Both the position numbers and the translations under genes were made by a program. The notes under the pieces were generated by a model. It made no database searches. It was not told where the DNA came from and saw only the letters and a list, made by a program, of their open reading frames with translations. From Mycolicibacterium sp. (lineage in GTDB: Bacteria > Actinomycetota > Actinomycetes > Mycobacteriales > Mycobacteriaceae), in the NCBI RefSeq assembly GCF_016462545.1, contig NZ_JAEMTA010000014.1, positions 37,939 through 101,938 on the forward strand: DNA of 64,000 nucleotides, given 5' to 3'. Positions 18,740 to 27,909 of the stretch are shown one piece after another; the stretch's first letter is position 1; every line of letters starts with the position of its first letter.

Positions 18740-19117
18740 ATGCGCTACTGCCTGCTGATGCACTACGAAGAGGGACCCTCCGTCGGCTTGACCGACGAGG
18801 ACATGGCGCCGGCCATGGCAGCCTTCGCGGCGTATGCCGACGATCTGTCCGCCGCCGGAGTCCTCATCACCACCGAGGTGCTCGATTCCGTCGCGACCAC
18901 CACCACGGTCACGTCGCGCAACGGCGCTCCCGAGATCCAGGACGGCCCGTTCGCCGACACCAAGGAGAAGCTGGGGGGCATCTTCGTCATCGAGGTGGCC
19001 GATCTGGACGAGGCATTGGCGTGGGCCCGGCGAAATCCGGCGAACGGCTGGGGATCGGTCGAGATTCGGCCCGTGGCGCGGACATACGCACCCGACCGTG
19101 GGTGGTACAACCCCTGA
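18740..19117 (+). CDS. YCII/DGPF-domain protein, ECF42 partner
   Basis: A 125-aa protein of the YCII-related (dimeric alpha-beta barrel) family. It carries the eponymous motif DGPF in IQDGPFADTKEKLGG and begins MRYCLLMHYEE. ATG 18740 has GGAG (18727-18730) 9 nt upstream; the frame opens earlier but overlaps the transporter. Its stop lies inside the start region of an ECF sigma factor with a long C-terminal extension. DGPF proteins are the standard partners of ECF42 sigma factors, so a regulatory or effector role with that factor is inferred. Confidence 0.85.
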   Translation: MRYCLLMHYEEGPSVGLTDEDMAPAMAAFAAYADDLSAAGVLITTEVLDSVATTTTVTSRNGAPEIQDGPFADTKEKLGGIFVIEVADLDEALAWARRNPANGWGSVEIRPVARTYAPDRGWYNP

Positions 19118-20331
19118 GCACTGAGCCGTCGCCAGTGGCGTCGACGGTCGCGGCTCTCAGTCGCGACTCGTATGGTCGTCTGTTGGCGCTCGTCGCGGCG
19201 GCGGGCCGCGACATCTCATCGGCGGAGGACGCCCTGGCCGATGCGTTCGAGCGGGCCCTGACCCGGTGGGAGGCCGACGGCGTACCGGCACATCCCGAGG
19301 CCTGGGTGCTGACCGTGGCGCGCAACCGCCTGCGCGACCTGTGGCGTTCCTCGGGCTACCGGTCGAGCACACCGCTGGTGGACATCGATCGGGCCGCGGA
19401 GGAGCCCGACGCGGCCGACATTCCCGATCGTCGCCTGGCGCTGATGCTGGTGTGCGCCCATCCCGCGATCGCCGAGTCGGTGCGGACGCCGCTGATGCTG
19501 CAGACGGTGCTCGGAATAGATTCGGCGGCCATCGCCGCAGCGTTCGCCGTCGAACCCGCTGCGATGGCACAGCGCTTGGTGCGGGCGAAGCGTCGCATCC
19601 GCGATACCGGCATTCCGTTCGCGCTGCCTGCACGCGAGAACCTCGTCGCACGATTGCCTGCCGTGCTGGAGGCCGTCTACGGGGCGTACGCGGTGGACTG
19701 GCAGACGGCGCCGCACGGCGCACCGATCGAGTCGCTCTCGGCCGAGGCGCTACACCTCGCGCTGATCGTGACGGAGTTGTTGCCGGGCGAACCTGAGGCA
19801 TTGGGGCTCGCAGCATTGCTCAGCTTCTCGGAGGCGCGGCGCTCGGCGCGCCGGGTCGACGGGCTCTTCGTCCCCCTCGAAAAGCAGGACCCCGCCCGGT
19901 GGGACCTCGTGCTGATCGCCCAGGGCGAGCAGCTCCTCACCCGCGCCCACGGGTTCGGCCGGCCGGGCCGATTCCAGTACGAGGCGGCCATCCAATCCGC
20001 CCACTGCAGACGGGCGTTCGGCGCTGCGACCGACCCCACCATCGTCCGAAAACTGTACCGAGCATTGGTTTTGACAGCACCAAGCCTCGGAGCGAGGGTC
20101 GCGCTGGCCGCCCTCGACGGGGAGATCGACGGCCCGCTGGCGGGTCTCCGCAGCCTCGACGACCTCGATGCCGACCGTTTTCAGGCAGCCTGGGTGGTCC
20201 GCGCGCACCTTCTCGCACGGCTCGGACGGACGGACGAGGCCGCGACGGCATACCGCGCCGCGCGTAGCCTCACATCCGATCCCGCGGTCGTCGACTATCT
20301 CGACCAGCGTTTGCGGGACCTGAACATTTGA
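19102..20331 (+). CDS. ECF sigma factor, ECF42 type, with C-terminal TPR-like extension
   Basis: RNA polymerase sigma factor of about 409 aa, twice the usual ECF length. Region 2 spans residues 15-80 (SSAEDALADAFERALTRWE, then AWVLTVARNRLRDLWR) and region 4 about 115-170, ending AMAQRLVRAKRRIRD. The rest, with LSFSEARRSARR, HCRRAF and AHLLARLGRTDEAATAYRAAR, is the helical C-terminal domain typical of ECF42, where it substitutes for an anti-sigma factor. The start is uncertain: GTG 19102 overlaps the YCII stop by 16 nt, while GTG 19135 is also possible and neither has a strong Shine-Dalgarno. Confidence 0.88.
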   Translation: MVQPLSTEPSPVASTVAALSRDSYGRLLALVAAAGRDISSAEDALADAFERALTRWEADGVPAHPEAWVLTVARNRLRDLWRSSGYRSSTPLVDIDRAAEEPDAADIPDRRLALMLVCAHPAIAESVRTPLMLQTVLGIDSAAIAAAFAVEPAAMAQRLVRAKRRIRDTGIPFALPARENLVARLPAVLEAVYGAYAVDWQTAPHGAPIESLSAEALHLALIVTELLPGEPEALGLAALLSFSEARRSARRVDGLFVPLEKQDPARWDLVLIAQGEQLLTRAHGFGRPGRFQYEAAIQSAHCRRAFGAATDPTIVRKLYRALVLTAPSLGARVALAALDGEIDGPLAGLRSLDDLDADRFQAAWVVRAHLLARLGRTDEAATAYRAARSLTSDPAVVDYLDQRLRDLNI

Positions 20332-20350
20332 CCAGGTACCAGCTATGCAA

Positions 20351-20356
20351 TACGGT
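20351..20356 (+). promoter_or_regulatory. -10 box of a leaderless TetR gene
   Basis: TACGGT ends 9 nt before ATG 20365, compatible with transcription starting at or next to the start codon. The 33-bp gap behind the sigma factor gene holds no Shine-Dalgarno sequence. Confidence 0.35.
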
Positions 20357-20364
20357 TTGCCAGC

Positions 20365-21075
20365 ATGGCGCAGTGCGACGATCGACCGGTGGCGACCCTG
20401 CGTCGCCGCGGCCGTCCCGTCAACTCCGATTCCGCCGAAACCCGCAACCGCATACTCCGCGCGTCACGGCAGGTCATCAACGAACGCGGCTACCAGGCCG
20501 CCACCTTCCAGGCGATCGCGGTAGCGGCCGAGCTCAGTCGCCCGACACTGCACTACTACTTCTCCTCACGCCTGCAGATCTACGAAGCGCTCGTCGCCCA
20601 GGCCAGCGGACTCGTCGCCGAGTTGATGGCCAAGGCCCAGCGCCCGCGGACCCTGGTCGGGCAGTTTGCGGCGCTGATCGCCGCCGTCCACGAGGCGGAC
20701 GCCCGCGATCGTTCCCAGATCGCGTTCCTCGTCAGCGCCCGCCTGGAATCGACCAGGAATCCCGAACTGCGCGCGTACGCCGGCTTCGGGGTGCGGGACT
20801 TCCTGACCACCCTCGTCGAAGACGCACGGGCCCGTGGCGAACTGTCCGAGGACACCTCTGTCGCACCCGTCGTCGAAATGCTGCACGCGATGTTCCTGGG
20901 GGTCGGCTTCTACGCCGGGTTCATCGACGACGCCGCTGACGTGTGCCTCGTCACCCAGCAGATGGACCGCGTGGTGTCGCGCGGTTTGACCGCCGGCGCC
21001 CAGATCGAGGAGATTGCGCCGACTCGTCGCGACACGACCGCCGACACGCCGAGTGCCGTCGGAGGCCAGCTTTAG
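20365..21075 (+). CDS. TetR-family transcriptional regulator
   Basis: A 236-aa repressor-type protein. The N-terminal HTH spans about residues 26-72: TRNRILRASRQVINERGYQAATFQAIAVAA and LSRPTLHYYFSSR. The ligand domain is not informative, and the last 20 residues are disordered. No clear palindromic operator is seen nearby. It lies between the ECF module and dnaE1, and its stop codon overlaps a possible -10 box for dnaE1 (TAGACT, 21073-21078). Target unknown. Confidence 0.85.
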   Translation: MAQCDDRPVATLRRRGRPVNSDSAETRNRILRASRQVINERGYQAATFQAIAVAAELSRPTLHYYFSSRLQIYEALVAQASGLVAELMAKAQRPRTLVGQFAALIAAVHEADARDRSQIAFLVSARLESTRNPELRAYAGFGVRDFLTTLVEDARARGELSEDTSVAPVVEMLHAMFLGVGFYAGFIDDAADVCLVTQQMDRVVSRGLTAGAQIEEIAPTRRDTTADTPSAVGGQL

Positions 21076-21087
21076 ACTGGCGGCCCT

Positions 21088-24000
21088 ATGAGCAAGTCGT
21101 TCGTGCACCTGCACAATCACACCGAATATTCGATGCTCGACGGTGCCGCGAAGGTCAAGCCCATGTTCGCCGAGGCGCAGCGCCTCGAGATGCCCGCGAT
21201 CGGCATGACCGACCACGGAAACATGTTCGGCGCCAGCGAGTTCTACAACGCGTCACTCGACGTCGGCATCAAGCCGATCATCGGGGTGGAGGCCTACATC
21301 GCGCCCGCGTCGCGATTCGACACCAAGCGCGTCCTGTGGGGTGACCCCAGCCAGAAATCCGACGACGTCTCCGGTAGCGGCGCGTACACCCACATGACGA
21401 TGGTCGCGGAGAACGCGACCGGTCTGCGCAATCTCTTCAAGCTGTCATCGCTCGCGTCGTTCGAGGGCCAACTCGGCAAGTGGTCGCGCATGGACGCCGA
21501 GATCATCGCCGAGAACTCCTCGGGCATCATCGCGACCACCGGATGCCCGTCGGGCGAGGTACAGACCCGACTGCGGCTCGGCCATCAGAAGGAGGCCTTG
21601 GAGTCGGCGGCCAAGTGGCGCGACATCTTCGGTGCGGAGAACTACTTCCTCGAGCTCATGGACCACGGCATCGAGATCGAGCGGCGGGTGCGCGAGGGTC
21701 TGCTCGAGGTCGGTCGCAAGCTCGGCATACCGCCCTTGGCCACCAACGACTGCCACTACGTCACGCGCGAAGCCGCCCACAACCACGAAGCCCTGCTCTG
21801 CGTGCAGACCGCCAAGACGTTGACGGATCCGACGCGCTTCAAGTTCGATGGCGACGGCTACTACCTCAAGTCCGCCGCAGACATGCGCAAGATGTGGGAC
21901 GACGAGGTGCCGGGCGCCTGCGATTCCACGTTGCTGATCGCCGAGCGAGTCCAGTCCTACGCCGACGTGTGGACCCCCCACGACCGGATGCCGGTCTTCC
22001 CGGTCCCCGATGGGCACGACCAGGCGTCCTGGCTGGCCCACGAGGTCGCCGCCGGGCTGGCTCGACGATTCCCCGCCGGGGTGCCGCAGGACTACGTCGA
22101 CCGTGCCGAATACGAGAGCAAGGTCATCTGCGACAAGGGCTACCCGTCGTACTTCCTGATCGTCGCCGACCTGATCAACTACGCCCGCTCCGTCGACATC
22201 CGCGTGGGGCCGGGTCGCGGCTCGGCAGCCGGTTCGTTGGTGGCCTGGGCCCTGACCATCACCAACATCGATCCCATCAAGTACGGCCTACTGTTCGAGC
22301 GCTTCCTCAACCCCGAGCGTGCCTCCATGCCCGACATCGACATCGACTTCGACGACCGCCGCCGCGGTGAAATGGTGCGCTACGCCGCGGATAAGTGGGG
22401 CAGCGACCGCGTGGCCCAGGTCATCACGTTTGGCACCATCAAGACGAAGGCTGCACTGAAGGACTCGGCACGGGTGCACTACGGCCAACCCGGCTTCGCG
22501 ATCGCCGACCGCATCGCCAAGGCACTGCCTCCGCCGATCATGGCGAAGGACATCCCCCTGTCGGGCATCACCGATCCGACGCACGAGCGGTACAAGGAAG
22601 CCGCCGAGGTGCGCAGTCTGATCGAGACCGACCGTGACGTGCAGACCATCTACGAGACCGCGCGCGGTCTCGAGGGTCTGGTGCGCAACGCCGGTGTGCA
22701 CGCCTGCGCGGTGATCATGAGCAGCGAGCCGCTCGTCAACGCGATCCCGCTGTGGAAGCGTCCGCAGGACGGCGCCGTCATCACCGGATGGGACTACCCC
22801 TCGTGTGAGGCCATCGGTCTGTTGAAGATGGACTTCCTCGGGCTGCGCAACCTGACGATCATCGGCGATGCGCTGCAGAACATCAGTGCCAATCGCGGCA
22901 TCGAACTCGATCTCGACGACGTACCGCTCGACGACCCGGCCACCTTCGAACTGCTCGGTCGCGGCGACACGCTCGGGGTGTTCCAGCTCGACGGCGGACC
23001 GATGCGCGATCTGCTGCGCCGGATGCAGCCCACCGTCTTCGAGGACGTCGTCGCCGTCATCGCGCTGTACCGGCCGGGTCCCATGGGCGTGAACGCCCAC
23101 AACGACTATGCCGACCGCAAGAACGCGCGTCAGGCCATCAAACCGATTCACCCCGAGTTGGAAGAGCCGCTGCGCGAAATCCTTTCGGAGACTTACGGTT
23201 TGATCGTCTACCAAGAGCAGATCATGCGGATCGCGCAGAAGGTGGCCGGCTACTCACTCGCCCGAGCCGACATTCTGCGCAAGGCGATGGGCAAGAAGAA
23301 GCGCGAGGTGCTCGACAAGGAGTACGAGGGCTTCTCCGACGGCATGAAGTCGAACGGCTTCTCGGCCGCGGCCGTCAAGGCGCTCTGGGACACGGTGCTC
23401 CCGTTCGCGGACTACGCGTTCAACAAGTCGCACGCCGCCGGCTACGGGCTGGTGTCGTATTGGACGGCCTATCTCAAGGCGAACTTCCCGGCCGAGTACA
23501 TGGCGGGACTGCTGACCTCGGTTGGGGACGACAAGGACAAGGCGGCCGTGTACCTGGCCGACTGCCGCAGGCTCGGCATCACCGTGCTGCCACCGGACGT
23601 CAACGAATCGGAGCTGAACTTCGCGTCCGTCGGCGTCGACATCCGCTTCGGACTCGGCGCTGTCCGCAATGTCGGCGCCAATGTCGTCAGCTCGCTGATC
23701 AACACCCGCAACGCCAAGGGCAAGTACACCGACTTCTCCGACTACCTCAACAAGATCGACGTCACCGCCTGCAACAAGAAGGTGACGGAGTCGCTGATCA
23801 AGGCTGGGGCGTTCGACTCGCTCGACCATTCCCGCAAGGGTCTCTTCCTGATTCACACCGATGCGGTCGACTCGGTACTCGGTACCAAGAAGGCCGAGGC
23901 CATGGGTCAGTTCGATCTCTTCGGAGGCGCGGACGGGTCCGGCGCGGACACCGGTGACTCCGTGTTCGCCATCAGGGTGCCCACCGACGAGTGGGAGGAC

Positions 24001-24630
24001 AAGCACAAGCTTGCGTTGGAGCGGGAGATGTTGGGCCTCTACGTGTCTGGCCATCCGCTCAACGGCGTTGCCCATCTGCTCGCAGCCCAGGTCGACACCG
24101 CGATCCCTGCGATTCTCGACGGCGACGTGCCCAACGAGGCGCAGGTCCGCGTCGGCGGCATCCTGGCCTCGGTGAACCGCCGGGTCAACAAGAACGGGAT
24201 GCCTTGGGCGTCAGCTCAATTGGAGGACCTCACCGGTGGCATCGAGGTGATGTTCTTCCCGCATACGTACTCGACCTTCGGGGCCGAGATCGCCGACGAC
24301 ACCGTCGTCATCATCAGCGCGAAGGTCAATTCCCGAGACGACCGACTCTCGCTGATCGCCAACGACCTGGTGGTGCCGGATTTCTCGAATGCTCAGGCAG
24401 ATCGGCCGGTCGCCGTCAGCCTTCCGACTCGCCAGTGCACCGTCGAGAAGGTGGGTGCGCTCAAGCAGGTGCTGGCCAACCATCCCGGGACCTCGCAGGT
24501 GCGGCTTCGGCTGATCAGCGGCGACCGCATCACCACCCTAGAACTCGATCAGGCGCTGCGTGTCACGCCATCATCGGCGCTGATGGGTGATCTCAAGGCA
24601 CTCCTGGGTCCCGGCTGCCTCGGTGGTTAG
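21088..24630 (+). CDS. dnaE1: DNA polymerase III subunit alpha (replicative)
   Basis: Main chromosomal replicase, 1180 aa, Rv1547 orthologue. The N-terminal PHP domain keeps its metal-binding residues ([13 protein letters not shown] at 7-19), which in mycobacteria act as the proofreading exonuclease. The palm catalytic acids are in PDIDIDFD (415-422). The C-terminus has the OB fold ([18 protein letters not shown]) and the beta-clamp region [10 protein letters not shown] 21088 starts at the family N-terminus. The gene ends in a 4-bp convergent overlap with a membrane-protein gene. Length is normal and the frame intact. Confidence 0.98.
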   Translation: MSKSFVHLHNHTEYSMLDGAAKVKPMFAEAQRLEMPAIGMTDHGNMFGASEFYNASLDVGIKPIIGVEAYIAPASRFDTKRVLWGDPSQKSDDVSGSGAYTHMTMVAENATGLRNLFKLSSLASFEGQLGKWSRMDAEIIAENSSGIIATTGCPSGEVQTRLRLGHQKEALESAAKWRDIFGAENYFLELMDHGIEIERRVREGLLEVGRKLGIPPLATNDCHYVTREAAHNHEALLCVQTAKTLTDPTRFKFDGDGYYLKSAADMRKMWDDEVPGACDSTLLIAERVQSYADVWTPHDRMPVFPVPDGHDQASWLAHEVAAGLARRFPAGVPQDYVDRAEYESKVICDKGYPSYFLIVADLINYARSVDIRVGPGRGSAAGSLVAWALTITNIDPIKYGLLFERFLNPERASMPDIDIDFDDRRRGEMVRYAADKWGSDRVAQVITFGTIKTKAALKDSARVHYGQPGFAIADRIAKALPPPIMAKDIPLSGITDPTHERYKEAAEVRSLIETDRDVQTIYETARGLEGLVRNAGVHACAVIMSSEPLVNAIPLWKRPQDGAVITGWDYPSCEAIGLLKMDFLGLRNLTIIGDALQNISANRGIELDLDDVPLDDPATFELLGRGDTLGVFQLDGGPMRDLLRRMQPTVFEDVVAVIALYRPGPMGVNAHNDYADRKNARQAIKPIHPELEEPLREILSETYGLIVYQEQIMRIAQKVAGYSLARADILRKAMGKKKREVLDKEYEGFSDGMKSNGFSAAAVKALWDTVLPFADYAFNKSHAAGYGLVSYWTAYLKANFPAEYMAGLLTSVGDDKDKAAVYLADCRRLGITVLPPDVNESELNFASVGVDIRFGLGAVRNVGANVVSSLINTRNAKGKYTDFSDYLNKIDVTACNKKVTESLIKAGAFDSLDHSRKGLFLIHTDAVDSVLGTKKAEAMGQFDLFGGADGSGADTGDSVFAIRVPTDEWEDKHKLALEREMLGLYVSGHPLNGVAHLLAAQVDTAIPAILDGDVPNEAQVRVGGILASVNRRVNKNGMPWASAQLEDLTGGIEVMFFPHTYSTFGAEIADDTVVIISAKVNSRDDRLSLIANDLVVPDFSNAQADRPVAVSLPTRQCTVEKVGALKQVLANHPGTSQVRLRLISGDRITTLELDQALRVTPSSALMGDLKALLGPGCLGG

Positions 24631-25379
24631 CCCAGGACGTTGACCGCACGGGCGATCACCAGGGCGATCGTGGCCATCGACACCAGGGACTGCACCGTCA
24701 TCATGGCCTTGGCCCAGTGCGACAGAGGCATGGTGTCCGTGGGGGAGAAGGCGACCACGTTGGTGAAGCTGACGTAGAGGTAGTCGACGAACGTCGGCCG
24801 CCAGTCCGGCTTCGCCTTGTCCGGATCCGACATCTGCGGAAACAGGAAGTCGGGATACGGGCTCTTGCCGGTCCGTCGCACGAACGGTCCACCGCGGTCC
24901 AGCTCCCAGTACCAGATGCCGAACGCGATGACGTTCGTGACGAAGATGGCCGCGCCGCCACCGAGCAGCACGGCGGCGTTGTTGCTGACCTCTCCGCTGA
25001 GGATGCGTTTGGCCAGCACGACGGCCGACGCGGTGTTGTCCACGGTGATCGCCGCGGTCAGGACGAGGCTGGCCCACCTGCCGATCACGGTCGGTCGGGA
25101 CAGGCGGACAGGGTTGATCAGCAGCATCACGAGCAGAAGAAGGAGTTCCATGATGATCAGCGGCCACCGCGGGAGCACCGTGTACTGCACGGGAATCGAG
25201 TGCTGGATCACGATGACCGCGAAGATCGCGATCAGTACTGGCCAACGATTCTCGGGATCGCCCGGCCGAAGCCAGGACGGCACCCGGCGTTCGGCATGTG
25301 AGGCGAGCTGTTCGGCCCGATGCACGGCCCCCTCGACGTGCGGGGATTCTGGTGACTCGGGGTTGCGCTCACTGGCCAT
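24627..25379 (-). CDS. Membrane protein, possible two-helix channel domain
   Basis: A 250-aa actinobacterial membrane protein with five to six hydrophobic segments. Near the C-terminus, [18 protein letters not shown] followed by a long helix ([23 protein letters not shown]) resembles a pore-loop and second helix of small ion channels, but a TVGYG-type filter is missing. ATG 25379 starts a charged cytoplasmic tail ([12 protein letters not shown]); the frame open further upstream is antisense-like. The stop overlaps that of dnaE1 by 4 bp. Function unknown. Confidence 0.72.
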   Translation of the reverse strand: MASERNPESPESPHVEGAVHRAEQLASHAERRVPSWLRPGDPENRWPVLIAIFAVIVIQHSIPVQYTVLPRWPLIIMELLLLLVMLLINPVRLSRPTVIGRWASLVLTAAITVDNTASAVVLAKRILSGEVSNNAAVLLGGGAAIFVTNVIAFGIWYWELDRGGPFVRRTGKSPYPDFLFPQMSDPDKAKPDWRPTFVDYLYVSFTNVVAFSPTDTMPLSHWAKAMMTVQSLVSMATIALVIARAVNVLG

Positions 25380-25408
25380 CACATCAGTGTCTCCGTCACC
25401 ATGATGGA

Positions 25409-25804
25409 ATGACCGAAGACACGACCGATTCGCCCGCGTCATCCCGTCATCTGAGCCAGTGGATCGATGCCGACGCAGCCACGGTGTATGCGTTTGCCAG
25501 CGATCCGCGCCAGCTGCCGCGCTGGGCAGCGGGCCTCGCCGATCCCGCACTCGCGGATGCCGATGTGCAATTCGCTGCCCGGAATGAGTTCGGAATCCTC
25601 GACCATGTGGTGCGGCTCCCGACGGGCGTAGAGGTCTACAACCCGATGCGCGTGATTCCGGCGGGAACGGCCGACGCCGGGTGTGAGGTGGTGTTCACGC
25701 TACGGCGTGCCGACGGGGTGACCGATGAGGAGTTCGACGCCGATGCCGCGGCGGTGGCGGCCGATCTGGCCGTGTTGCGCAGGCTGGTGGAGGACGCGGG
25801 TTAG
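25409..25804 (+). CDS. SRPBCC-family protein
   Basis: A small cytoplasmic protein of 131 aa with the START/polyketide-cyclase-like fold: SQWIDADAATVYAFASDPRQLPRWAAGL is the typical first strand and helices. It corresponds by position to Rv1546, which lies beside dnaE1. ATG 25409 is 29 bp from the divergent membrane-protein start. The C-terminus overlaps the stop of the next, convergent gene by 4 bp. Ligand unknown. Confidence 0.82.
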   Translation: MTEDTTDSPASSRHLSQWIDADAATVYAFASDPRQLPRWAAGLADPALADADVQFAARNEFGILDHVVRLPTGVEVYNPMRVIPAGTADAGCEVVFTLRRADGVTDEEFDADAAAVAADLAVLRRLVEDAG

Positions 25805-25998
25805 ACGTCCGAGGGCCGGAAGAGGCTGAGTCCGAGCCAGACGATGGCAGCTGACGCAGCGCCACTGAGCACGGCCGGGCTGGCGCTCATCGTGGCCACC
25901 CCCACCACCACCAGGACCAGGATCCCCACCACGAGGGCGATCAGCTTGTACGCGGGCCACGGGATGCCCGCAATGCGCACTTCCGTCGACGTCGTCAT
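25801..25998 (-). CDS. Small two-helix membrane protein
   Basis: A 65-aa protein with two transmembrane helices (KLIALVVGILVLVVVGVATM and LSGAASAAIVWLGLSLF) joined by a short loop, and short polar ends. ATG 25998 lies 6-7 nt after a TATCGT box (26009-26004), consistent with a leaderless transcript. Family not recognised; small hydrophobic proteins like this are common in mycobacteria. Confidence 0.65.
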   Translation of the reverse strand: MTTSTEVRIAGIPWPAYKLIALVVGILVLVVVGVATMSASPAVLSGAASAAIVWLGLSLFRPSDV

Positions 25999-26023
25999 GT
26001 CTCACGATAGCTCGTAACTTAGA

Positions 26024-26039
26024 TTTCGGGTAGCCGAAA
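26024..26039. repeat. 6-bp inverted repeat in the ilvA upstream region
   Basis: TTTCGG and CCGAAA separated by GTAG, in the 145-bp gap between the small membrane-protein gene and ilvA. It could be an operator or a small hairpin; there is no other support. Confidence 0.3.
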
Positions 26040-26143
26040 CCTTCATTCCGGGCGGGTGTGTTGCGTATGTCATGCGCAGGTCGGATGGCGTGAGGGGCCA
26101 AACCCGTTTTCGCAGGGAGGCGGCCGAGTGGCACCATTGACCG

Positions 26144-27427
26144 GTGTCCGCCGAACTGAGTCAGACTTCTCGCCGTCCCGCCCCTCTGGGTGCCTCGGAC
26201 ATCGATGAGGCCGCTCAGCGGATTTCGAAGGTCGTCACCCTCAGTCCGCTCCAGTTCAGCGACCGCCTGTCCGCGATCACGGGTCTGCAGGTCTACCTCA
26301 AGCGAGAGGATTTGCAGGTCGTGCGCAGCTACAAGTTGCGCGGGGCCTACAACTTGTTGATGCAGTTGACGCCGGACGAGATCGTGGCCGGCGTGGTCTG
26401 CTCGTCGGCGGGCAATCACGCGCAGGGCTTCGCGCTGGCCTGCCGCTCGATGGGGATCCACGGACGCGTCTACGTGCCCGCCAAGACCCCTAAGCAGAAG
26501 CGTGACCGCATCCGGTATCACGGCGGCGAATTCATCGAGTTGATCGTCGGCGGTGCGACCTACGACGTCGCCGCCGCCGCGGCGCTCGCCGACGTCGCCC
26601 GGACCGGTGCCACGCTGGTCCCGCCGTACGACGACCTGCGCACCATGGCGGGTCAAGGCACGATCGCCGTAGAGATCCTCCAGCAGTTGGAGGCCGAGCC
26701 CGACCTCGTCATCGTTCCCGTCGGCGGCGGAGGCTGCATCAGCGGCATCACCACATACCTCGCGGAGCGGACCACCAGGACCTCGGTGCTCGGGGTGGAG
26801 CCCGCGGGCGCCGCCTCGATGCTGGCGGCGTTGGCCACCGGGGAACCCGTCGTCCTCGACCACGTCGATCAGTTCGTCGATGGTGCCGCCGTCGCGCGCG
26901 CCGGCACGTTGCCGTTCGAGGTGCTGTCGGCGGCAGGCGACATGGTCGCCGTCACGTCGGTGGACGAGGGGGCGGTCTGCACCGCGATGCTCGATCTCTA
27001 TCAAAACGAGGGCATCATCGCCGAGCCCGCGGGTGCCCTGGCGGTCGCGGCGATGATGGAAGCCGACATCGAACCGGGATCGACTGTCGTATGCCTGATT
27101 TCGGGTGGCAACAACGACGTCTCCCGCTACAACGAGGTTCTCGAGCGTTCCCTGGTGCACCTCGGTCTCAAGCACTACTTCCTGGTGGACTTTCCGCAGG
27201 AACCGGGCGCCCTGCGTCGCTTCCTGGATGAAGTGCTCGGACCTGGTGACGACGTGACACTGTTCGAGTACGTCAAGCGCAACAACCGCGAGACCGGTGA
27301 GGCGTTGGTCGGCATCGAGCTGGGCTCGGCCGCAGACTTCGAGGGTCTGATGGATCGTATGCGGGCGTCCGAGATGCACGTCGAGGCCCTGGAGCCCGGC
27401 TCACCGGCGTACCGCTACCTCACCTAG
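26144..27427 (+). CDS. ilvA: Threonine deaminase (threonine ammonia-lyase)
   Basis: Converts threonine to 2-oxobutanoate, the first step toward isoleucine; Rv1559 orthologue, 427 aa. The PLP lysine is K64 in RSYKLRGAYN, the phosphate-binding loop is PVGGGGCISG, and the serine-rich stretch SSAGNHAQG matches fold-type II enzymes. The last 90 residues (HYFLVDFPQEPGALRRFLDEVL) are a single ACT-like regulatory domain where isoleucine would bind. GTG 26144. Its 3' end overlaps a convergent gene by 27 bp. Confidence 0.96.
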   Translation: MSAELSQTSRRPAPLGASDIDEAAQRISKVVTLSPLQFSDRLSAITGLQVYLKREDLQVVRSYKLRGAYNLLMQLTPDEIVAGVVCSSAGNHAQGFALACRSMGIHGRVYVPAKTPKQKRDRIRYHGGEFIELIVGGATYDVAAAAALADVARTGATLVPPYDDLRTMAGQGTIAVEILQQLEAEPDLVIVPVGGGGCISGITTYLAERTTRTSVLGVEPAGAASMLAALATGEPVVLDHVDQFVDGAAVARAGTLPFEVLSAAGDMVAVTSVDEGAVCTAMLDLYQNEGIIAEPAGALAVAAMMEADIEPGSTVVCLISGGNNDVSRYNEVLERSLVHLGLKHYFLVDFPQEPGALRRFLDEVLGPGDDVTLFEYVKRNNRETGEALVGIELGSAADFEGLMDRMRASEMHVEALEPGSPAYRYLT

Positions 27428-27841
27428 GGACACGATCGCCTCGTCGTTCGCGCGGAATATCGGCTCGATCGGGACGTCGAATCGCTGGGCGGCATCGGTG
27501 AGTGCCGCCGCCCAACGCCGATCTGCGCCAGAAATCCCGCCGACGCCGGGTCGGGTCAGCAGAAGCGCGACAGTGGTGCCCGCGCCCAGGTCGCTGACGA
27601 GCTCGCGCAAAGCCGACATCAGCTGGTCGACGTCGCCGGGCGGCGGATTCGCCCCGATGGGCATCTCGCTCAACACCTTCATCATGCAGCGGTCTGGCCC
27701 GACGAAGGCAAAGCGCAGGAGTCGTTCGCCGAAGCCAAGCGGTCCCATCAGAGCTCGCCAGCGCTGACGCAGGTCAGCGCCAGAGGCGATGGGATCGGTG
27801 GCGGTGTCGACGGGCGGGATTGGTAAGAGCTCGGTGGTCAT
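27401..27841 (-). CDS. Hypothetical protein, actinobacterial
   Basis: A 146-aa cytoplasmic protein with no recognised domain. The pattern RFAFVGPDRCMMKVL and the ending VALLLTRPGVGGISGADRRWAAAL recurs in small actinobacterial hypothetical proteins. Base use is like that of neighbours. It overlaps the end of ilvA by 27 bp and lies 68 bp beyond treZ on the same strand, behind a perfect 10-bp inverted repeat that may end the tre transcript. Confidence 0.65.
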   Translation of the reverse strand: MTTELLPIPPVDTATDPIASGADLRQRWRALMGPLGFGERLLRFAFVGPDRCMMKVLSEMPIGANPPPGDVDQLMSALRELVSDLGAGTTVALLLTRPGVGGISGADRRWAAALTDAAQRFDVPIEPIFRANDEAIVSLGEVAVRR

Positions 27842-27881
27842 GCTCCGAAGGATGCGTGATCGCGTGGAGCGGGGCAGAAGT

Positions 27882-27907
27882 CATCCACAGCCGTGGGGCT
27901 GTGGATG
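27882..27907 (-). terminator. 10-bp perfect inverted repeat after treZ
   Basis: CATCCACAGC and GCTGTGGATG separated by 6 nt form a strong hairpin 2 bp after the treZ stop codon. There is no U-tract, as is common for mycobacterial terminators, so it may be a U-less terminator or an RNA 3'-end stabiliser. Confidence 0.5.
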
Positions 27908-27909
27908 GT

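Noticed and set aside
25700..27379. A 559-codon minus-strand frame opposite ilvA
   Set aside because: Antisense shadow of threonine deaminase, no recognisable motif.
27882..27890. DnaA-box-like sequence in the hairpin after treZ
   Set aside because: A single box pair without clustering, away from dnaA or any AT-rich element; hairpin explanation is simpler.
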